Source: Listeria monocytogenes (GTDB lineage Bacteria; Bacillota; Bacilli; Lactobacillales; Listeriaceae). From it: 64,000 bases of DNA. Location of the stretch: positions 2,868,001 through 2,932,000 of the forward strand of contig NZ_CP168900.1 of the NCBI RefSeq assembly GCF_041765605.1, read 5' to 3'. Below are positions 37,857-46,702 of this stretch, piece by piece. The position numbers were made by a program, and so were the translations under genes. The notes below the pieces were generated by a model. The model did no database searches. It had not been told where the DNA came from and was given only the letters and a program-made list of their open reading frames with translations. The stretch's first letter is position 1, and each line of letters starts with the position of its first letter.

Positions 37857-39323
37857 TTATTTTAAATCAGCCACATGCTCTTCAAGGTTAACACCAGTTC
37901 CCGCAGCAACTCGACTAGCGAATTCCGGATCTACTTGATAGAAATTACGTAAGTTGCGGATTTTAATATCCTCACGCACTGCAGACCAATCGTCAACAAT
38001 GTTTTTCACAAGCGCCGCACGTTCAGCATCTGAATAGCGATCCCATACTTCCTTTGCATGACCAAAGTTATTTGGTTTTTCAGCAATCAGACGACCAGCC
38101 ACATCACCACGAATTTCCTGCTCCGGTTCGATAAATGCTGGATTTTCTTTTGGTTCTGTATCATAGCTATTTGGCTCATAATTAATCGAGCTCGTTTGTT
38201 GTTTAAATGGCATATGACCGTCACGTTGGTTGTTAGCGACAGGCGCTTTCGGGCTGTTAATTGGCAGTTGCAAGTAGTTAGGACCTACGCGATGTCTTTG
38301 CGTATCTGAATACGAGAATAAACGACCTTGCAACAAGCGATCCTCCGAAGGTAGCATTCCGCGTACAAGTACACCAGGGTTAAACCCAACTGATTCTGTC
38401 TCCGCAAAAATATTATCTGGGTTGCGGTCTAGCGTCATTGTTCCTACGTGTTCATAAGGAAATACATCTTCAAACCAATCTTTTGTTGCATCTAATGGAT
38501 TAAAATCAAAGTTATCCAAGTCTTTCGGATCCAACACTTGCACGTATAAATCCCACTCTGGATAGTCTCCATTTTCGATTGCTTCATACAAATCACGGCT
38601 TGCATGGTTAAATTCTTTTGCTTGAATTTGAGAAGCTTGCTCCGTCGAAAGGTTCACGATTCCCGCTTTTGGAACCCAGCGCAGTTTTACATAGACTGTT
38701 TTGCCTTCTTCGTTAATCCATTTGAACGCATGAACACTCGAGCCACGTATTTCGCGGTAAGAAGCCGGCGTTCCTTCATCACTGAATAAGTATGTGATCA
38801 TCGTCGTAGCTTCCGGCGTAAGGCTAAAGAAATCCCAGTAACGGTTGCCATCTTGAATATTTGTGCGTGGATCAGGCTTCAAAGAATGAATAACATCCGG
38901 AAACTTAATCGCATCACGAATGAAGAATACAGGCAAATTATTTCCGACAAAGTCATAATTCCCTTCTTCTGTATAAAACTTAACGGAGAAACCGCGTGGA
39001 TCACGTAATGTTTCTGGAGAATGTTGCCCATGAATTACTGTTGAAAAACGAGCAAAAACCTCTGTTTCCGTTCCTTCTTCTTGCAAAAATTTAGCCATTG
39101 TATATTTTTTCATGCTTTTTTTAGTGACAAATTTCCCGTGCGCACCAGCACCACGAGCATGCACAACCCGTTCTGGTACTCGCTCTCTATCAAAATGCGC
39201 CAATTTTTCAATAAGCACATAATCTTCTATCAAAGTTGGTCCTTTACGTCCCGCTGTCATCGAATTTTGGTTGTCACCAACTGGTACACCTTGATTCGTC
39301 GTTAAATTTTTTCTATCTGTCAT
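37857..39323 (-). CDS. kat: Catalase (monofunctional haem type)
   Basis: Decomposes hydrogen peroxide to water and oxygen. Small-subunit clade-3 enzyme of 488 residues. Catalytic His55 is in RVVHARGAGAHG; the proximal haem-ligand Tyr is in RLFSYSDTQRHR near residue 338; NLPVFFIRDAIKFPD is the conserved Asn region. Cytoplasmic. A PerR-box-like palindrome lies 39 bases upstream of the start, consistent with peroxide induction as for B. subtilis katA. Monocistronic with its own terminator. Confidence 0.97.
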   Translation of the reverse strand: MTDRKNLTTNQGVPVGDNQNSMTAGRKGPTLIEDYVLIEKLAHFDRERVPERVVHARGAGAHGKFVTKKSMKKYTMAKFLQEEGTETEVFARFSTVIHGQHSPETLRDPRGFSVKFYTEEGNYDFVGNNLPVFFIRDAIKFPDVIHSLKPDPRTNIQDGNRYWDFFSLTPEATTMITYLFSDEGTPASYREIRGSSVHAFKWINEEGKTVYVKLRWVPKAGIVNLSTEQASQIQAKEFNHASRDLYEAIENGDYPEWDLYVQVLDPKDLDNFDFNPLDATKDWFEDVFPYEHVGTMTLDRNPDNIFAETESVGFNPGVLVRGMLPSEDRLLQGRLFSYSDTQRHRVGPNYLQLPINSPKAPVANNQRDGHMPFKQQTSSINYEPNSYDTEPKENPAFIEPEQEIRGDVAGRLIAEKPNNFGHAKEVWDRYSDAERAALVKNIVDDWSAVREDIKIRNLRNFYQVDPEFASRVAAGTGVNLEEHVADLK

Positions 39324-39361
39324 ATGTATATACCTCCATAACCATTTTATATCATTTTTAT

Positions 39362-39376
39362 TTATAATAATTATTA
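39362..39376. promoter_or_regulatory. PerR box upstream of kat
   Basis: TTATAATAATTATTA matches the PerR consensus TTATAATNATTATAA at 14 of 15 positions. It lies in the kat promoter region and predicts repression relieved by peroxide. Confidence 0.75.
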
Positions 39377-39463
39377 AATGATACTATTTATATTTTAAAG
39401 AAGGAATAGACAAACTTCAACTAAAAGGCTTATATATTATCCGTAAGATGTTTTTCATATCAT

Positions 39464-39500
39464 AAAAAGACCACTTCTCTTTTTAAGAAGTGGCCTTTTT
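39464..39500 (-). terminator. Terminator of the parA-parB-DUF951 unit
   Basis: AGGCCACTTCT / AGAAGTGGTCT stem with T-runs on both strands; sits after the DUF951 stop codon. Confidence 0.82.
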
Positions 39501-39700
39501 TATTCTTGTTCAGCTTTAACTAAAATTTTCTTCACTTTTCGTTCGAATTCGCGGCGGGGAATCATCACACTATGACCACAACCTTCGCACTTAATCCGAA
39601 TATCCATACCCATTCGTATAATCTTAAACCGATTGGTACCACAAGGATGCGGCTTTTTCATTTCTACAACATCATTTAAATCGAAATGCTTTTTTTCCAT
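39500..39700 (-). CDS. DUF951 family protein (YyzM-like)
   Basis: Small cytoplasmic protein of 66 residues conserved in Firmicutes next to parB. Seen: VEMKKPHPCGTNRFKIIRMGMDIRIKC, then CEGCGHSVMIPRREFERKVKK. The Cys residues (HPCG, CEGC) may bind zinc. Function unknown. I choose the ATG that aligns with B. subtilis YyzM; two earlier starts in the same frame are possible. It follows parB within 13 bases. Confidence 0.85.
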   Translation of the reverse strand: MEKKHFDLNDVVEMKKPHPCGTNRFKIIRMGMDIRIKCEGCGHSVMIPRREFERKVKKILVKAEQE

Positions 39701-39712
39701 AAACATCACAAC

Positions 39713-40564
39713 CTATTCATCATCAAACTGAATATCTAAAATCTCTAAAATGCGATCTAAATCATCATCTGATAAAAATTCAATTTCAATTTTACCTTTT
39801 TTATCGCGACGTTTAATCGAAACTGCCGTACCAAATTTATCACGTAATTGGCTTTCGCTTTCACGGATAAAGATAGGAACTCTAGCTGGCTTAATTGTTT
39901 CACGTGAAACATTTTCGTTTAGATTGTTTATAACATCTTCTAGTTGGCGAACTGTCAACCCTTGCGCCACAGCCTTTTTCGCAGTTGGGACAATATTTTT
40001 CTTGAGTTTTAAACCTAGCAATACACGACCATGTCCGGCAGATAATGAACCATCACGTAGCATTACTTGCACTTCTTCTGGCAATGTCAGTAGGCGAACA
40101 AAATTCGCAATGTATGGTCGACTTTTACCAACTCGTTCTGCAAGTTTTGCTTGAGTTAAGCCTAATTTTTTCATAAGGAATTGATAAGATTCTGCTTCTT
40201 CTAACGGAGATAAATCTTCGCGTTGCAAGTTTTCAATCACAGAAAGCTCCATCATCTCTTCTTCTGTTAGATCACGGACAACCGCTGGAATTTCTTTTAA
40301 TTTAGCTTCTTTTGCTGCGCGATATCTACGTTCACCAACAACAATTTCATATCCTTTATCTGTATTTCTTAAAATTATTGGCTGTAAAACGCCGTGAATT
40401 TTAATGGAGTCACGTAATTCATTGATTGCTTTTGCATCAAAGATTTTACGTGGTTGATATGGGTTTGGCTTGATTTCTTTTATCGCGATATTTTGGACTG
40501 TTTCTTCGTTAGTATCTACATTATTAAATAGTGCATTGATTCCTTTACCTAGACCCTTAGCCAT
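39713..40564 (-). CDS. parB: Chromosome-partitioning protein ParB (Spo0J)
   Basis: CTP-dependent DNA clamp of 283 residues that loads at parS, spreads and recruits SMC. N-terminal CTP-binding domain with [15 protein letters not shown], central HTH with [20 protein letters not shown]-terminal dimerisation domain. The start is [13 protein letters not shown], with the parA gene overlapping by eight bases. A perfect parS lies inside the gene, as in B. subtilis. Confidence 0.96.
   Translation of the reverse strand: MAKGLGKGINALFNNVDTNEETVQNIAIKEIKPNPYQPRKIFDAKAINELRDSIKIHGVLQPIILRNTDKGYEIVVGERRYRAAKEAKLKEIPAVVRDLTEEEMMELSVIENLQREDLSPLEEAESYQFLMKKLGLTQAKLAERVGKSRPYIANFVRLLTLPEEVQVMLRDGSLSAGHGRVLLGLKLKKNIVPTAKKAVAQGLTVRQLEDVINNLNENVSRETIKPARVPIFIRESESQLRDKFGTAVSIKRRDKKGKIEIEFLSDDDLDRILEILDIQFDDE
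39896..39911. other. parS site within parB, perfect
   Basis: TGTTTCACGTGAAACA, all 16 positions; encodes NVSRETI in ParB. Confidence 0.93.
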
Positions 40565-41318
40565 GTGCAACCACTTCCTTTGCTAATTCTAAATAAACTT
40601 CTGCACCTTTCGATTTTGCATCATATAACAAAATCGGTTTTCCATGACTAGGTGCTTCACTTAGGCGTACATTCCGTGGAATAATAGTATTAAATACTTT
40701 GTTTTGGAAGTATTTTTTCACTTCTTCTATTACTTGAATGCCTAGATTTGTTCTCGCATCAAGCATTGTTAGTAAAACACCTTCAATTTGCAAATCTTCA
40801 TTTAGATGTTTTTGAACGATTCTTATTGTGTTTAGTAGCTGGCTTAAACCTTCTAGCGCATAGTATTCACATTGAACAGGAATTAAAACAGAATCTGCTG
40901 CTGTTAATGCATTTAAAGTCAAAAGCCCAAGTGATGGCGGACAATCAATAATCACATAATCATAATCATCACGGATTGAGTCGATTGCTTTTTTCAATCT
41001 AATTTCACGTGAGATAGCTGGAACTAGCTCTACTTCAGCACCTGCAAGTTGAATTGTAGCTGGAATAACATTTAAATTATCCAAGTCTGTCTTTTGCAAC
41101 ACATCTTGAATGGCTACATCATCAACTAGTACATCATAAATACAATGTTCAATTTCACCTTTGTTAACACCAACTCCACTTGATGCATTACCTTGTGGGT
41201 CAATATCAACTAGTAACACTTTCTTACCTAAAAAAGCTAGGCTCGAGCTTAAATTCACAGATGATGTCGTCTTACCAACCCCACCTTTTTGGTTTGCTAG
41301 TGCAATCACTTTGCTCAA
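40557..41318 (-). CDS. parA: Chromosome-partitioning ATPase ParA (Soj)
   Basis: Deviant Walker-A ATPase of 253 residues that binds DNA as an ATP dimer and, in Bacillus, regulates DnaA and works with ParB. Walker A is KGGVGKTTS near residue 10, Walker A' is [14 protein letters not shown], Walker B is [10 protein letters not shown]. The start is TTG, seven bases after GGTTGGTG. First gene of parA-parB-DUF951. Confidence 0.96.
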   Translation of the reverse strand: MSKVIALANQKGGVGKTTSSVNLSSSLAFLGKKVLLVDIDPQGNASSGVGVNKGEIEHCIYDVLVDDVAIQDVLQKTDLDNLNVIPATIQLAGAEVELVPAISREIRLKKAIDSIRDDYDYVIIDCPPSLGLLTLNALTAADSVLIPVQCEYYALEGLSQLLNTIRIVQKHLNEDLQIEGVLLTMLDARTNLGIQVIEEVKKYFQNKVFNTIIPRNVRLSEAPSHGKPILLYDAKSKGAEVYLELAKEVVAHG

Positions 41319-41478
41319 TCTTTTTCACCAACCCTTATTTTGTACCGAGATTTCCGGTTCTTTTATCTTCTATTCTACCAAAAGATTTTCATTTAGTCTT
41401 ACAAAAAGTAAAAATAAATTGAAATTCGTGTTTTGAAAGCTAAAAAATGATGAAAATAACGTTTTGAAAAACTAGAAA

Positions 41479-41494
41479 TGTTTCACGTGAAACA
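41479..41494. other. parS site, perfect
   Basis: TGTTTCACGTGAAACA, all 16 positions, in the intergenic region between the XRE gene's terminator and parA. Confidence 0.93.
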
Positions 41495-41501
41495 TTTTAA
41501 A

Positions 41502-41533
41502 ATAAAAAAGCAACCAACCTAAGCTGATTACTT
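41502..41533 (-). terminator. Terminator of the XRE-domain gene
   Basis: AAGTAATC / GGTTGCTT stem (with G-U pairs) followed by TTTTTTA on the minus strand. Confidence 0.65.
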
Positions 41534-41541
41534 TTCTATCT

Positions 41542-42264
41542 TCAATCTACAGAGAATGTTGCCTTAACGCCTAGAACTGTGCAGACTTTCTGATACATTC
41601 TAAGAGTTAAATCTGGATCTCCGGCTTCTAAACGACCAATAATGACCGGAGATAAATCTGATTTCAACGCTAAATCTAGTTGCGACCATTTTTTCTCCAT
41701 TCGTTTAGAAAATATATATTTACCGAGGCTCGCCGAAAAACTTTCTAAGTAATGGGCAATGCCTTCATTTTCTAATGCTTTATTTTTCAGTGTTTCAAAT
41801 TGGTAATCTGAATTACCAATGCTTGTTTCTGCTTCAATACGGCGTAAGAATACGCGTTTTACTTCTTCACGGTAAGAGCTCATTTGATCCGTGAACGGGT
41901 TTTTATCTTTAAAATAACCTTTAACGAAGCAATAATAGGTTTCATCTCCACTAAATGCAGTGAAGTAAATTAATCGACAATTTTTATCTTTAAAATGTGC
42001 TTTCATCTCTTGAATCGGTTGGTCTACACTTGTTTCTATACGAGTGGTTTGCAGTGAATAAGCTTGACTTTTACCAATGATTAAATGTACATCGGGAAGA
42101 ATTTGTTTCCCTGTACTAAGTTTTCTTGTTTCTGCTGTCTCTAATTGCAGCAGGCCTTGAAATACTAAAGTGGCCATTAGTGGTTCTTCCACAATTAAAT
42201 TTTGTAAGAAATCATACGCTTGGAACTCATTTTGTTCGTCTTTCACAAAAATGATTTTTGCCAT
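41542..42264 (-). CDS. XRE-family helix-turn-helix protein
   Basis: Protein of 240 residues. Residues 1-170 form an unrecognised, possibly sensory, domain. The C-terminal 65 residues form an XRE HTH (SKRMEKKWSQLDLALKSDLSPVIIGRLEAGDPDLTLR). Position between parA and noc is conserved in Listeria, but its role is unknown. The start is uncertain: I use the ATG at 42264; a strong SD (AAAGGAGG) lies 36 bases further back, separated by a hairpin. A GTG two bases after the SD would add 12 residues. Confidence 0.75.
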   Translation of the reverse strand: MAKIIFVKDEQNEFQAYDFLQNLIVEEPLMATLVFQGLLQLETAETRKLSTGKQILPDVHLIIGKSQAYSLQTTRIETSVDQPIQEMKAHFKDKNCRLIYFTAFSGDETYYCFVKGYFKDKNPFTDQMSSYREEVKRVFLRRIEAETSIGNSDYQFETLKNKALENEGIAHYLESFSASLGKYIFSKRMEKKWSQLDLALKSDLSPVIIGRLEAGDPDLTLRMYQKVCTVLGVKATFSVD

Positions 42265-42271
42265 TCGTTTC

Positions 42272-42300
42272 GTGATTCCACCCAGAGTTGAGTGAATCAC
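42272..42300 (-). promoter_or_regulatory. Hairpin between SD and start codon of the XRE gene
   Basis: GTGATTCACTC pairs with GGGTGGAATCAC through 11 base pairs with one bulged base and a six-base loop. It starts two bases after AAAGGAGG and ends seven bases before the ATG. If folded, the effective SD-to-ATG spacing becomes about nine bases. Confidence 0.55.
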
Positions 42301-42423
42301 TCCCTCCTTTACAACTTTACCTAATTCTATTGTACTTTTTTCTGTTCAAAATTGCACTTATTTTCTCTAGTTTTTACAAAATAAACCGAATCCACTCGAA
42401 TTGAGTTGTTTTTCTTTTTGAAA

Positions 42424-42453
42424 ATAAAAAACCCGCTTCAATAAGCAGGTTTT
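42424..42453 (-). terminator. Terminator of the noc unit
   Basis: AAACCTGCTT / AAGCGGGTTT stem followed by TTTTTTA on the minus strand. Confidence 0.82.
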
Positions 42454-42457
42454 GCAG

Positions 42458-42757
42458 CTATTTTTTAACTTCTTTCGCTATTTGGTACCAACTGTAAATC
42501 TTCACTATTGCAAAGAAAGTATAGCCAAATGCGATGAGATATGCCCCGTAATTAACTAATAAAATGTTAAATCCACTTCCCCATCCGGACTCTTCTGCTA
42601 CGGCAACTGCTCGGGCATAAGGACTGGTAAAAAAGTAGGTAATATATAGTGGATTAAAACTTAAAATAGCACTTGTAATCGCTATTACGAAAGATGGAAG
42701 TACCATCAAACAACTAATGACACCAACTGCATGTCCAATTATCTTCAAAAACCTCAC
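42458..42757 (-). CDS. Small membrane protein encoded after noc
   Basis: Protein of 99 residues with three hydrophobic segments (about 5-32, 36-50 and 64-90) and a basic C-terminus. Family not recognised. GTG start five to six bases after GAGGTG. It follows noc by 11 bases and is probably co-transcribed. Confidence 0.7.
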   Translation of the reverse strand: MRFLKIIGHAVGVISCLMVLPSFVIAITSAILSFNPLYITYFFTSPYARAVAVAEESGWGSGFNILLVNYGAYLIAFGYTFFAIVKIYSWYQIAKEVKK

Positions 42758-42768
42758 TGCTACACCTC

Positions 42769-43632
42769 TTATTTCTTTTTAGGAATTTGAATGGTAATTT
42801 GATAAAAATCATCTGTTTCTTCTTCGGTGAAATCTAGGTCCATTCCGTTATCTTTGACCATTGTAACCGATTGTTTAATCGTGTTCATAGCGATACGCAC
42901 GTCACGACTAATAGCTTGGCGTTTTGGTTTTGTTTTTTTAGTAGCTACTGGCTTTTTTACACCTAAAATTTCTTGAATTCTTGCTTCGGTTTGTTTGACG
43001 TTCCAATGGTTTTCGGCAATTTCGGCTAAAAGTGCGACTTGTTGTTCTTCTGTTTCTAATGCGAGTAACGAACGAGCATGGCGTTCTGAAATTTGTTTGT
43101 TAAGAACCGCTTCTTGGACAGTTTCGGGCAGTTTTAGAAGACGCATTTTGTTGGCGATGGCAGACTGGCTCTTCCCAACACGCTGCGCAAGGGCTTCTTG
43201 AGTGACCTCTTGCATGTCCAGTAAGCTCCGATATGCTTTCGCTTCCTCAATTGGCGTCAATTCTTCACGTTGCAAGTTTTCGATTAAAGCAATCGCTGCT
43301 ACTTCTTCATCATCTAAATTTTGAATGATTGCTGGGATTTTTTCCATTTCTAAAGAAAGTACAGCACGAAAACGACGCTCGCCTGCAATGATTTCATAAT
43401 AATCCGGTTCCATTTCTCTAACCACAATTGGCTGAATAACGCCGTGAATTCGGATAGTTCGAGCAAGTTCATCAATTTTATCTTGATCAAATACTGTCCG
43501 TGGTTGGAATTGGTTCGGGAAAATTTTATCCATAGGAAGTTCTTGTACGCGTTGTACTCCTTCTTCTACTATATTATCTATATCATCCATTTGATTCTTC
43601 TCTTTTTTTCCAAATAAACGTGAAAAAGGCAT
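42769..43632 (-). CDS. noc: Nucleoid occlusion protein Noc
   Basis: ParB paralogue of 287 residues that binds NBS sites and blocks FtsZ assembly over the nucleoid. Short basic amphipathic N-terminus ([12 protein letters not shown]) as in the Bacillus membrane-targeting sequence; CTP-binding motif [35 protein letters not shown], whose SQSAIANK sequence is typical of Noc rather than ParB. I start at MPFSRLF, six bases after GGAAGGA; the longer frame lacks an SD. Two NBS sequences occur elsewhere in the window. Confidence 0.92.
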   Translation of the reverse strand: MPFSRLFGKKEKNQMDDIDNIVEEGVQRVQELPMDKIFPNQFQPRTVFDQDKIDELARTIRIHGVIQPIVVREMEPDYYEIIAGERRFRAVLSLEMEKIPAIIQNLDDEEVAAIALIENLQREELTPIEEAKAYRSLLDMQEVTQEALAQRVGKSQSAIANKMRLLKLPETVQEAVLNKQISERHARSLLALETEEQQVALLAEIAENHWNVKQTEARIQEILGVKKPVATKKTKPKRQAISRDVRIAMNTIKQSVTMVKDNGMDLDFTEEETDDFYQITIQIPKKK

Positions 43633-43756
43633 CTGGGTCCTTCCTTTCCGGAACATCTTGGGGTTTCTTAATATATTATGTAGCAATCCGCAAGTCTCTT
43701 AAACTATTTTAGCAGAAATGTCAGAGAAAAACACGCTTATTCTGTCGTTTAAATGT

Positions 43757-43804
43757 GAAAAAAATAGATAGAGCTGCTAAAAATCTACAGCGCTATCTAT
43801 TTTC
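43757..43804 (-). terminator. Terminator of the amino-sugar operon
   Basis: AAATAGATAGCGCTG / CAGCTCTATCTATTT stem followed by T-run on the minus strand, just after the RpiR stop codon. Confidence 0.85.
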
Positions 43805-44611
43805 TTAATGAAATTCATCTGTAACGGTATTAATGGTTTTTTCCATATTGTCGCGGTAAGACTCATTTTGTAGTAGCATCATGGAAATAATATCCATCAC
43901 ATACATAATCGAAAACTGGCTATTGGCGAAATAGTGTTTGCTTACGAATAAAGTATTATAAACTGGGATGGTCACATCACTAATCTCCGTCATTTCACTG
44001 TTTTCAAAGCTAGTGAATGTGGCTACTTTACTTTTGTTTTTCTTAGCGATTTTTAGGGCTGTGACTAGCTCTGGGGTGTTCCCTGAATTGGAGATACCGA
44101 TAACGAAATCCTCTTTTGTAGTAATCGAACTGGTAATAATCATCATATGCGGATCATTGACGCTAATGACGTTTAACCCCATCCGAATAAGGCGCTGTGA
44201 CATTTCAACAGCAGTGAGACCAGAACTTCCTACTCCGCAAATATAGACCCGTTTGGCTGCTTGAATATACTGTACAATCTCGCGGATTTTGGCCGGCTCA
44301 ATCAGCTTCACCGTGTTATCAATCACTTTATGATAAAACGAATAAACTTCTTCAAAAAGATCATCGTAACCAAGCGACGGAACCATTGTGGCTGCTGTGT
44401 TAACCCGCATTTTCAAATCAACAAAACTATCACAACGCACATGACGGCAAAACCTCGTTATCGTCGAAATGGACGTACCAGTTTCTTCGGCTAGCTCTTT
44501 AATGTTAATATTCTTGAGTTCATCACTTTTTTCTAAAATATACTTCGCAATTTGTTTTTCTTTATTCGGTAATCGATTGTAATTTTGTTGGATTTCATTT
44601 AAAATCGTCAT
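43805..44611 (-). CDS. RpiR family regulator of the amino-sugar operon
   Basis: Regulator of 268 residues: HTH_6 domain (residues 1-77, LAEETGTSISTITRFCRHV) and SIS domain (about 110-240, ICGVGSSGLTAVEMSQRL, ISNSGNTPELV). Last gene of a seven-gene unit that includes nanE; it probably senses an amino-sugar phosphate and controls the operon. It overlaps the ROK gene by 17 bases. A perfect 17-base palindrome in the operon promoter region is a candidate operator. Confidence 0.9.
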   Translation of the reverse strand: MTILNEIQQNYNRLPNKEKQIAKYILEKSDELKNINIKELAEETGTSISTITRFCRHVRCDSFVDLKMRVNTAATMVPSLGYDDLFEEVYSFYHKVIDNTVKLIEPAKIREIVQYIQAAKRVYICGVGSSGLTAVEMSQRLIRMGLNVISVNDPHMMIITSSITTKEDFVIGISNSGNTPELVTALKIAKKNKSKVATFTSFENSEMTEISDVTIPVYNTLFVSKHYFANSQFSIMYVMDIISMMLLQNESYRDNMEKTINTVTDEFH

Positions 44612-45500
44612 CTTTTTCGGCCTCTTTCTGGTTTAAGAAATGATAAAGCGCGCCAATCATCCCTGCTTCATTTCCCAGCTTTGCGAAAGTAATGTCTGCT
44701 GTATCGAACATCGGCGAGATTAATTTGGTTGAGATAGCCGCTTTTAGACGCGGTTTGAAGAATGACTCTTCTTCCATTAATCCGCCACCGAGTACAATCA
44801 CTTCTGGGTTGAAAATATAGATTAAGTTTACTACACCTTCCACTAAATTCTCAATCCATTGCTCTATTTCGATCAGTACATCCGCATCTCCGTTATAGGC
44901 CCATTCCATGATTTGACGACCATTTAGTGCATTTACATCCAAATTTTTTCGTGTGGCTACTTGTTTAATTAATGCTTTTGTTGAAGCCACATCTTGAAAT
45001 CTGCCTTGTGAAAGGTGCATATAGCCCACTTCACATGCTGTAAAAGACGATCCATTTATTAGTTTGTCATTTAGTAACATTGCTCCGCCGATTCCGGTTC
45101 CAATGGTCAAACAGAGCACGCTCCCACGCCCCCGTGCTCCACCCAACCAAAACTCGCCAAGACAAGCTGCGTTCACGTCATTTTCAACTGCGCACGGAAG
45201 ATGAAATCGGTGCTCTAGTTCTGCTTTTATTTCAGTTCCTGTGTATTTGGGAATCGTGTAGCCAGCATAAATAATTTTGCCTTTCACAGAATCCACAACA
45301 CCCGCAGAGGCCACACAGATGCCTGCTACATCCGTTTTTTCTTGTTCGACAATCCGAATAAGCGCGGGCATGATTTGATTCGCTCCGTCGCTTATAGGCG
45401 TCACACAAGACTTAAGCTCGCCCACCCGCTTACCTTCTTGATTAAATTTAGCATATTTGATACTCGTTCCACCAATGTCGACACAAAGATAATTTTCCAT
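44595..45500 (-). CDS. ROK family sugar kinase
   Basis: Kinase of 301 residues with DIGGTSIKYA, ENDVNAACLGE, GTGIGGAM and LGGGLMEEE. No HTH. As in the other ROK protein of the window, the cysteine-rich zinc segment is lacking. In a nanE operon it may act as an N-acetylmannosamine kinase, or on a sugar freed inside the cell; the PTS would already phosphorylate an imported sugar. Start ATG with SD AGAGGTG. Confidence 0.87.
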   Translation of the reverse strand: MENYLCVDIGGTSIKYAKFNQEGKRVGELKSCVTPISDGANQIMPALIRIVEQEKTDVAGICVASAGVVDSVKGKIIYAGYTIPKYTGTEIKAELEHRFHLPCAVENDVNAACLGEFWLGGARGRGSVLCLTIGTGIGGAMLLNDKLINGSSFTACEVGYMHLSQGRFQDVASTKALIKQVATRKNLDVNALNGRQIMEWAYNGDADVLIEIEQWIENLVEGVVNLIYIFNPEVIVLGGGLMEEESFFKPRLKAAISTKLISPMFDTADITFAKLGNEAGMIGALYHFLNQKEAEKDDDFK

Positions 45501-45524
45501 TTCTTCACCTCTTTAGTGAAATTA

Positions 45525-45971
45525 TTATCCTTCTTTTGTTAACTCATCGTAAAACGCTTGGCTTGAATTCGCTTCGATCAAACGGGTTACCTTTTCCTCG
45601 TCCATGAGCACTTCTGCAAGCTCTGACAACACTTCTAAATGGCTTTCTGAGTCTGTTGCCGCAAGGGTAATAACTAGTTTCACCGGGTCGAACATGTCGC
45701 TTCCAAAAGCCACGCCGTCAGCCAGTGTTGCAAAAGTTAGTCCGCCGCGAATGACGCCGAATTCTGGTCGCGTATGTGCTAACGCGATATGTTTAGCAAT
45801 CACTATATATGGTCCATTATTTTCTACACTTTGAATCATTCCTTCAATATAGCTCTCTTTGATAGCGCCTCGTTCTAGTAAAAGTCTCGCTGACATTTGG
45901 ATAGCTTCCCGCCAGTCTTCTGCTTTTAAATTTACCTCAATATCCTCTAAAGTTACTCGGTCCAATAACAT
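45525..45971 (-). CDS. PTS fructose/mannitol-family IIA component
   Basis: Phosphocarrier of 148 residues; phosphorylatable His in IALAHTRPEFGV near residue 67. It feeds the IICB permease encoded in the same operon. Lies between the HAD and ROK genes. Confidence 0.92.
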   Translation of the reverse strand: MLLDRVTLEDIEVNLKAEDWREAIQMSARLLLERGAIKESYIEGMIQSVENNGPYIVIAKHIALAHTRPEFGVIRGGLTFATLADGVAFGSDMFDPVKLVITLAATDSESHLEVLSELAEVLMDEEKVTRLIEANSSQAFYDELTKEG

Positions 45972-45983
45972 GCCCGTACCCCC

Positions 45984-46640
45984 TTATTTATTATATTCAG
46001 CCATTATTTCTGTTAAATCTACCTCCGCCAGCGACTCTCGCTCCAAATAGTTCGGGGTTAAATCACTATGTTTTGTTACTTCATTTGGAATGACAAGAAC
46101 ATTGACACCCGCACTGTTTCCCGCCAAAAGGCCATTGCGCGAGTCTTCTACGATAAGAGCCTCCGATGGCTTAACATCCAGTGCTCTCAAAGCTTCTAAA
46201 AACAAATCCGGTTCCGGCTTGATTCGCGTAACATCCTCCGCCGTAATAATCGCATCAAAATATCCGAGCAAGCCTAGTCGTTCCAAATGATAGAGTGGTT
46301 TTGGTCGCTGCGATGAGGTCGCAAGTGCTAATTTTAATCCACGTTCTTTTAATTCACGAATAAAGCTTTCCACGCCTTCTTTGGCCGGTAAACTTTTACT
46401 GTTTTCAATAAACGTTGCTTGTGTTTCCGCTTCGAAGTCTTGTCGGTTAATATCCATTTGCTCTGTCCGATTAAGTTCGCGAAACAAATCGTCCACATTT
46501 GACCCAACGCACTGCAAAAACTCCTCGATAGAAAGGTCATAATTCTGCTTCGTTTTAAACCATTCTTTAAAAATTTCATACCAAACTACTTCTGTATCAA
46601 TAACAATTCCGTCAAAATCCATCACAATCGCTTTTAACAT
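45984..46640 (-). CDS. HAD superfamily phosphatase (beta-phosphoglucomutase-like)
   Basis: Protein of 218 residues. Motif I is MDFDGIVIDTE (Asp8 and Asp10), motif II LALATSS, motif III KPEPD and motif IV VEDSRNG. The helical cap between motifs I and II fits sugar-phosphate phosphatases. It probably dephosphorylates or mutates a sugar phosphate in the pathway. I start at MLKAIVMDFDG, six bases after AGGAGG. Confidence 0.9.
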   Translation of the reverse strand: MLKAIVMDFDGIVIDTEVVWYEIFKEWFKTKQNYDLSIEEFLQCVGSNVDDLFRELNRTEQMDINRQDFEAETQATFIENSKSLPAKEGVESFIRELKERGLKLALATSSQRPKPLYHLERLGLLGYFDAIITAEDVTRIKPEPDLFLEALRALDVKPSEALIVEDSRNGLLAGNSAGVNVLVIPNEVTKHSDLTPNYLERESLAEVDLTEIMAEYNK

Positions 46641-46702
46641 TGTCTTCCTCCTACCCACTTTACTATTCAAAGCGCTCCTAAAAAGAAGCGCTTACAAATA
46701 AG

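Noticed and set aside
41003-41018. TTTCACGTGAGAT-like sequence in parA as another parS
   Set aside because: Several mismatches in the right arm; explained by coding sequence.
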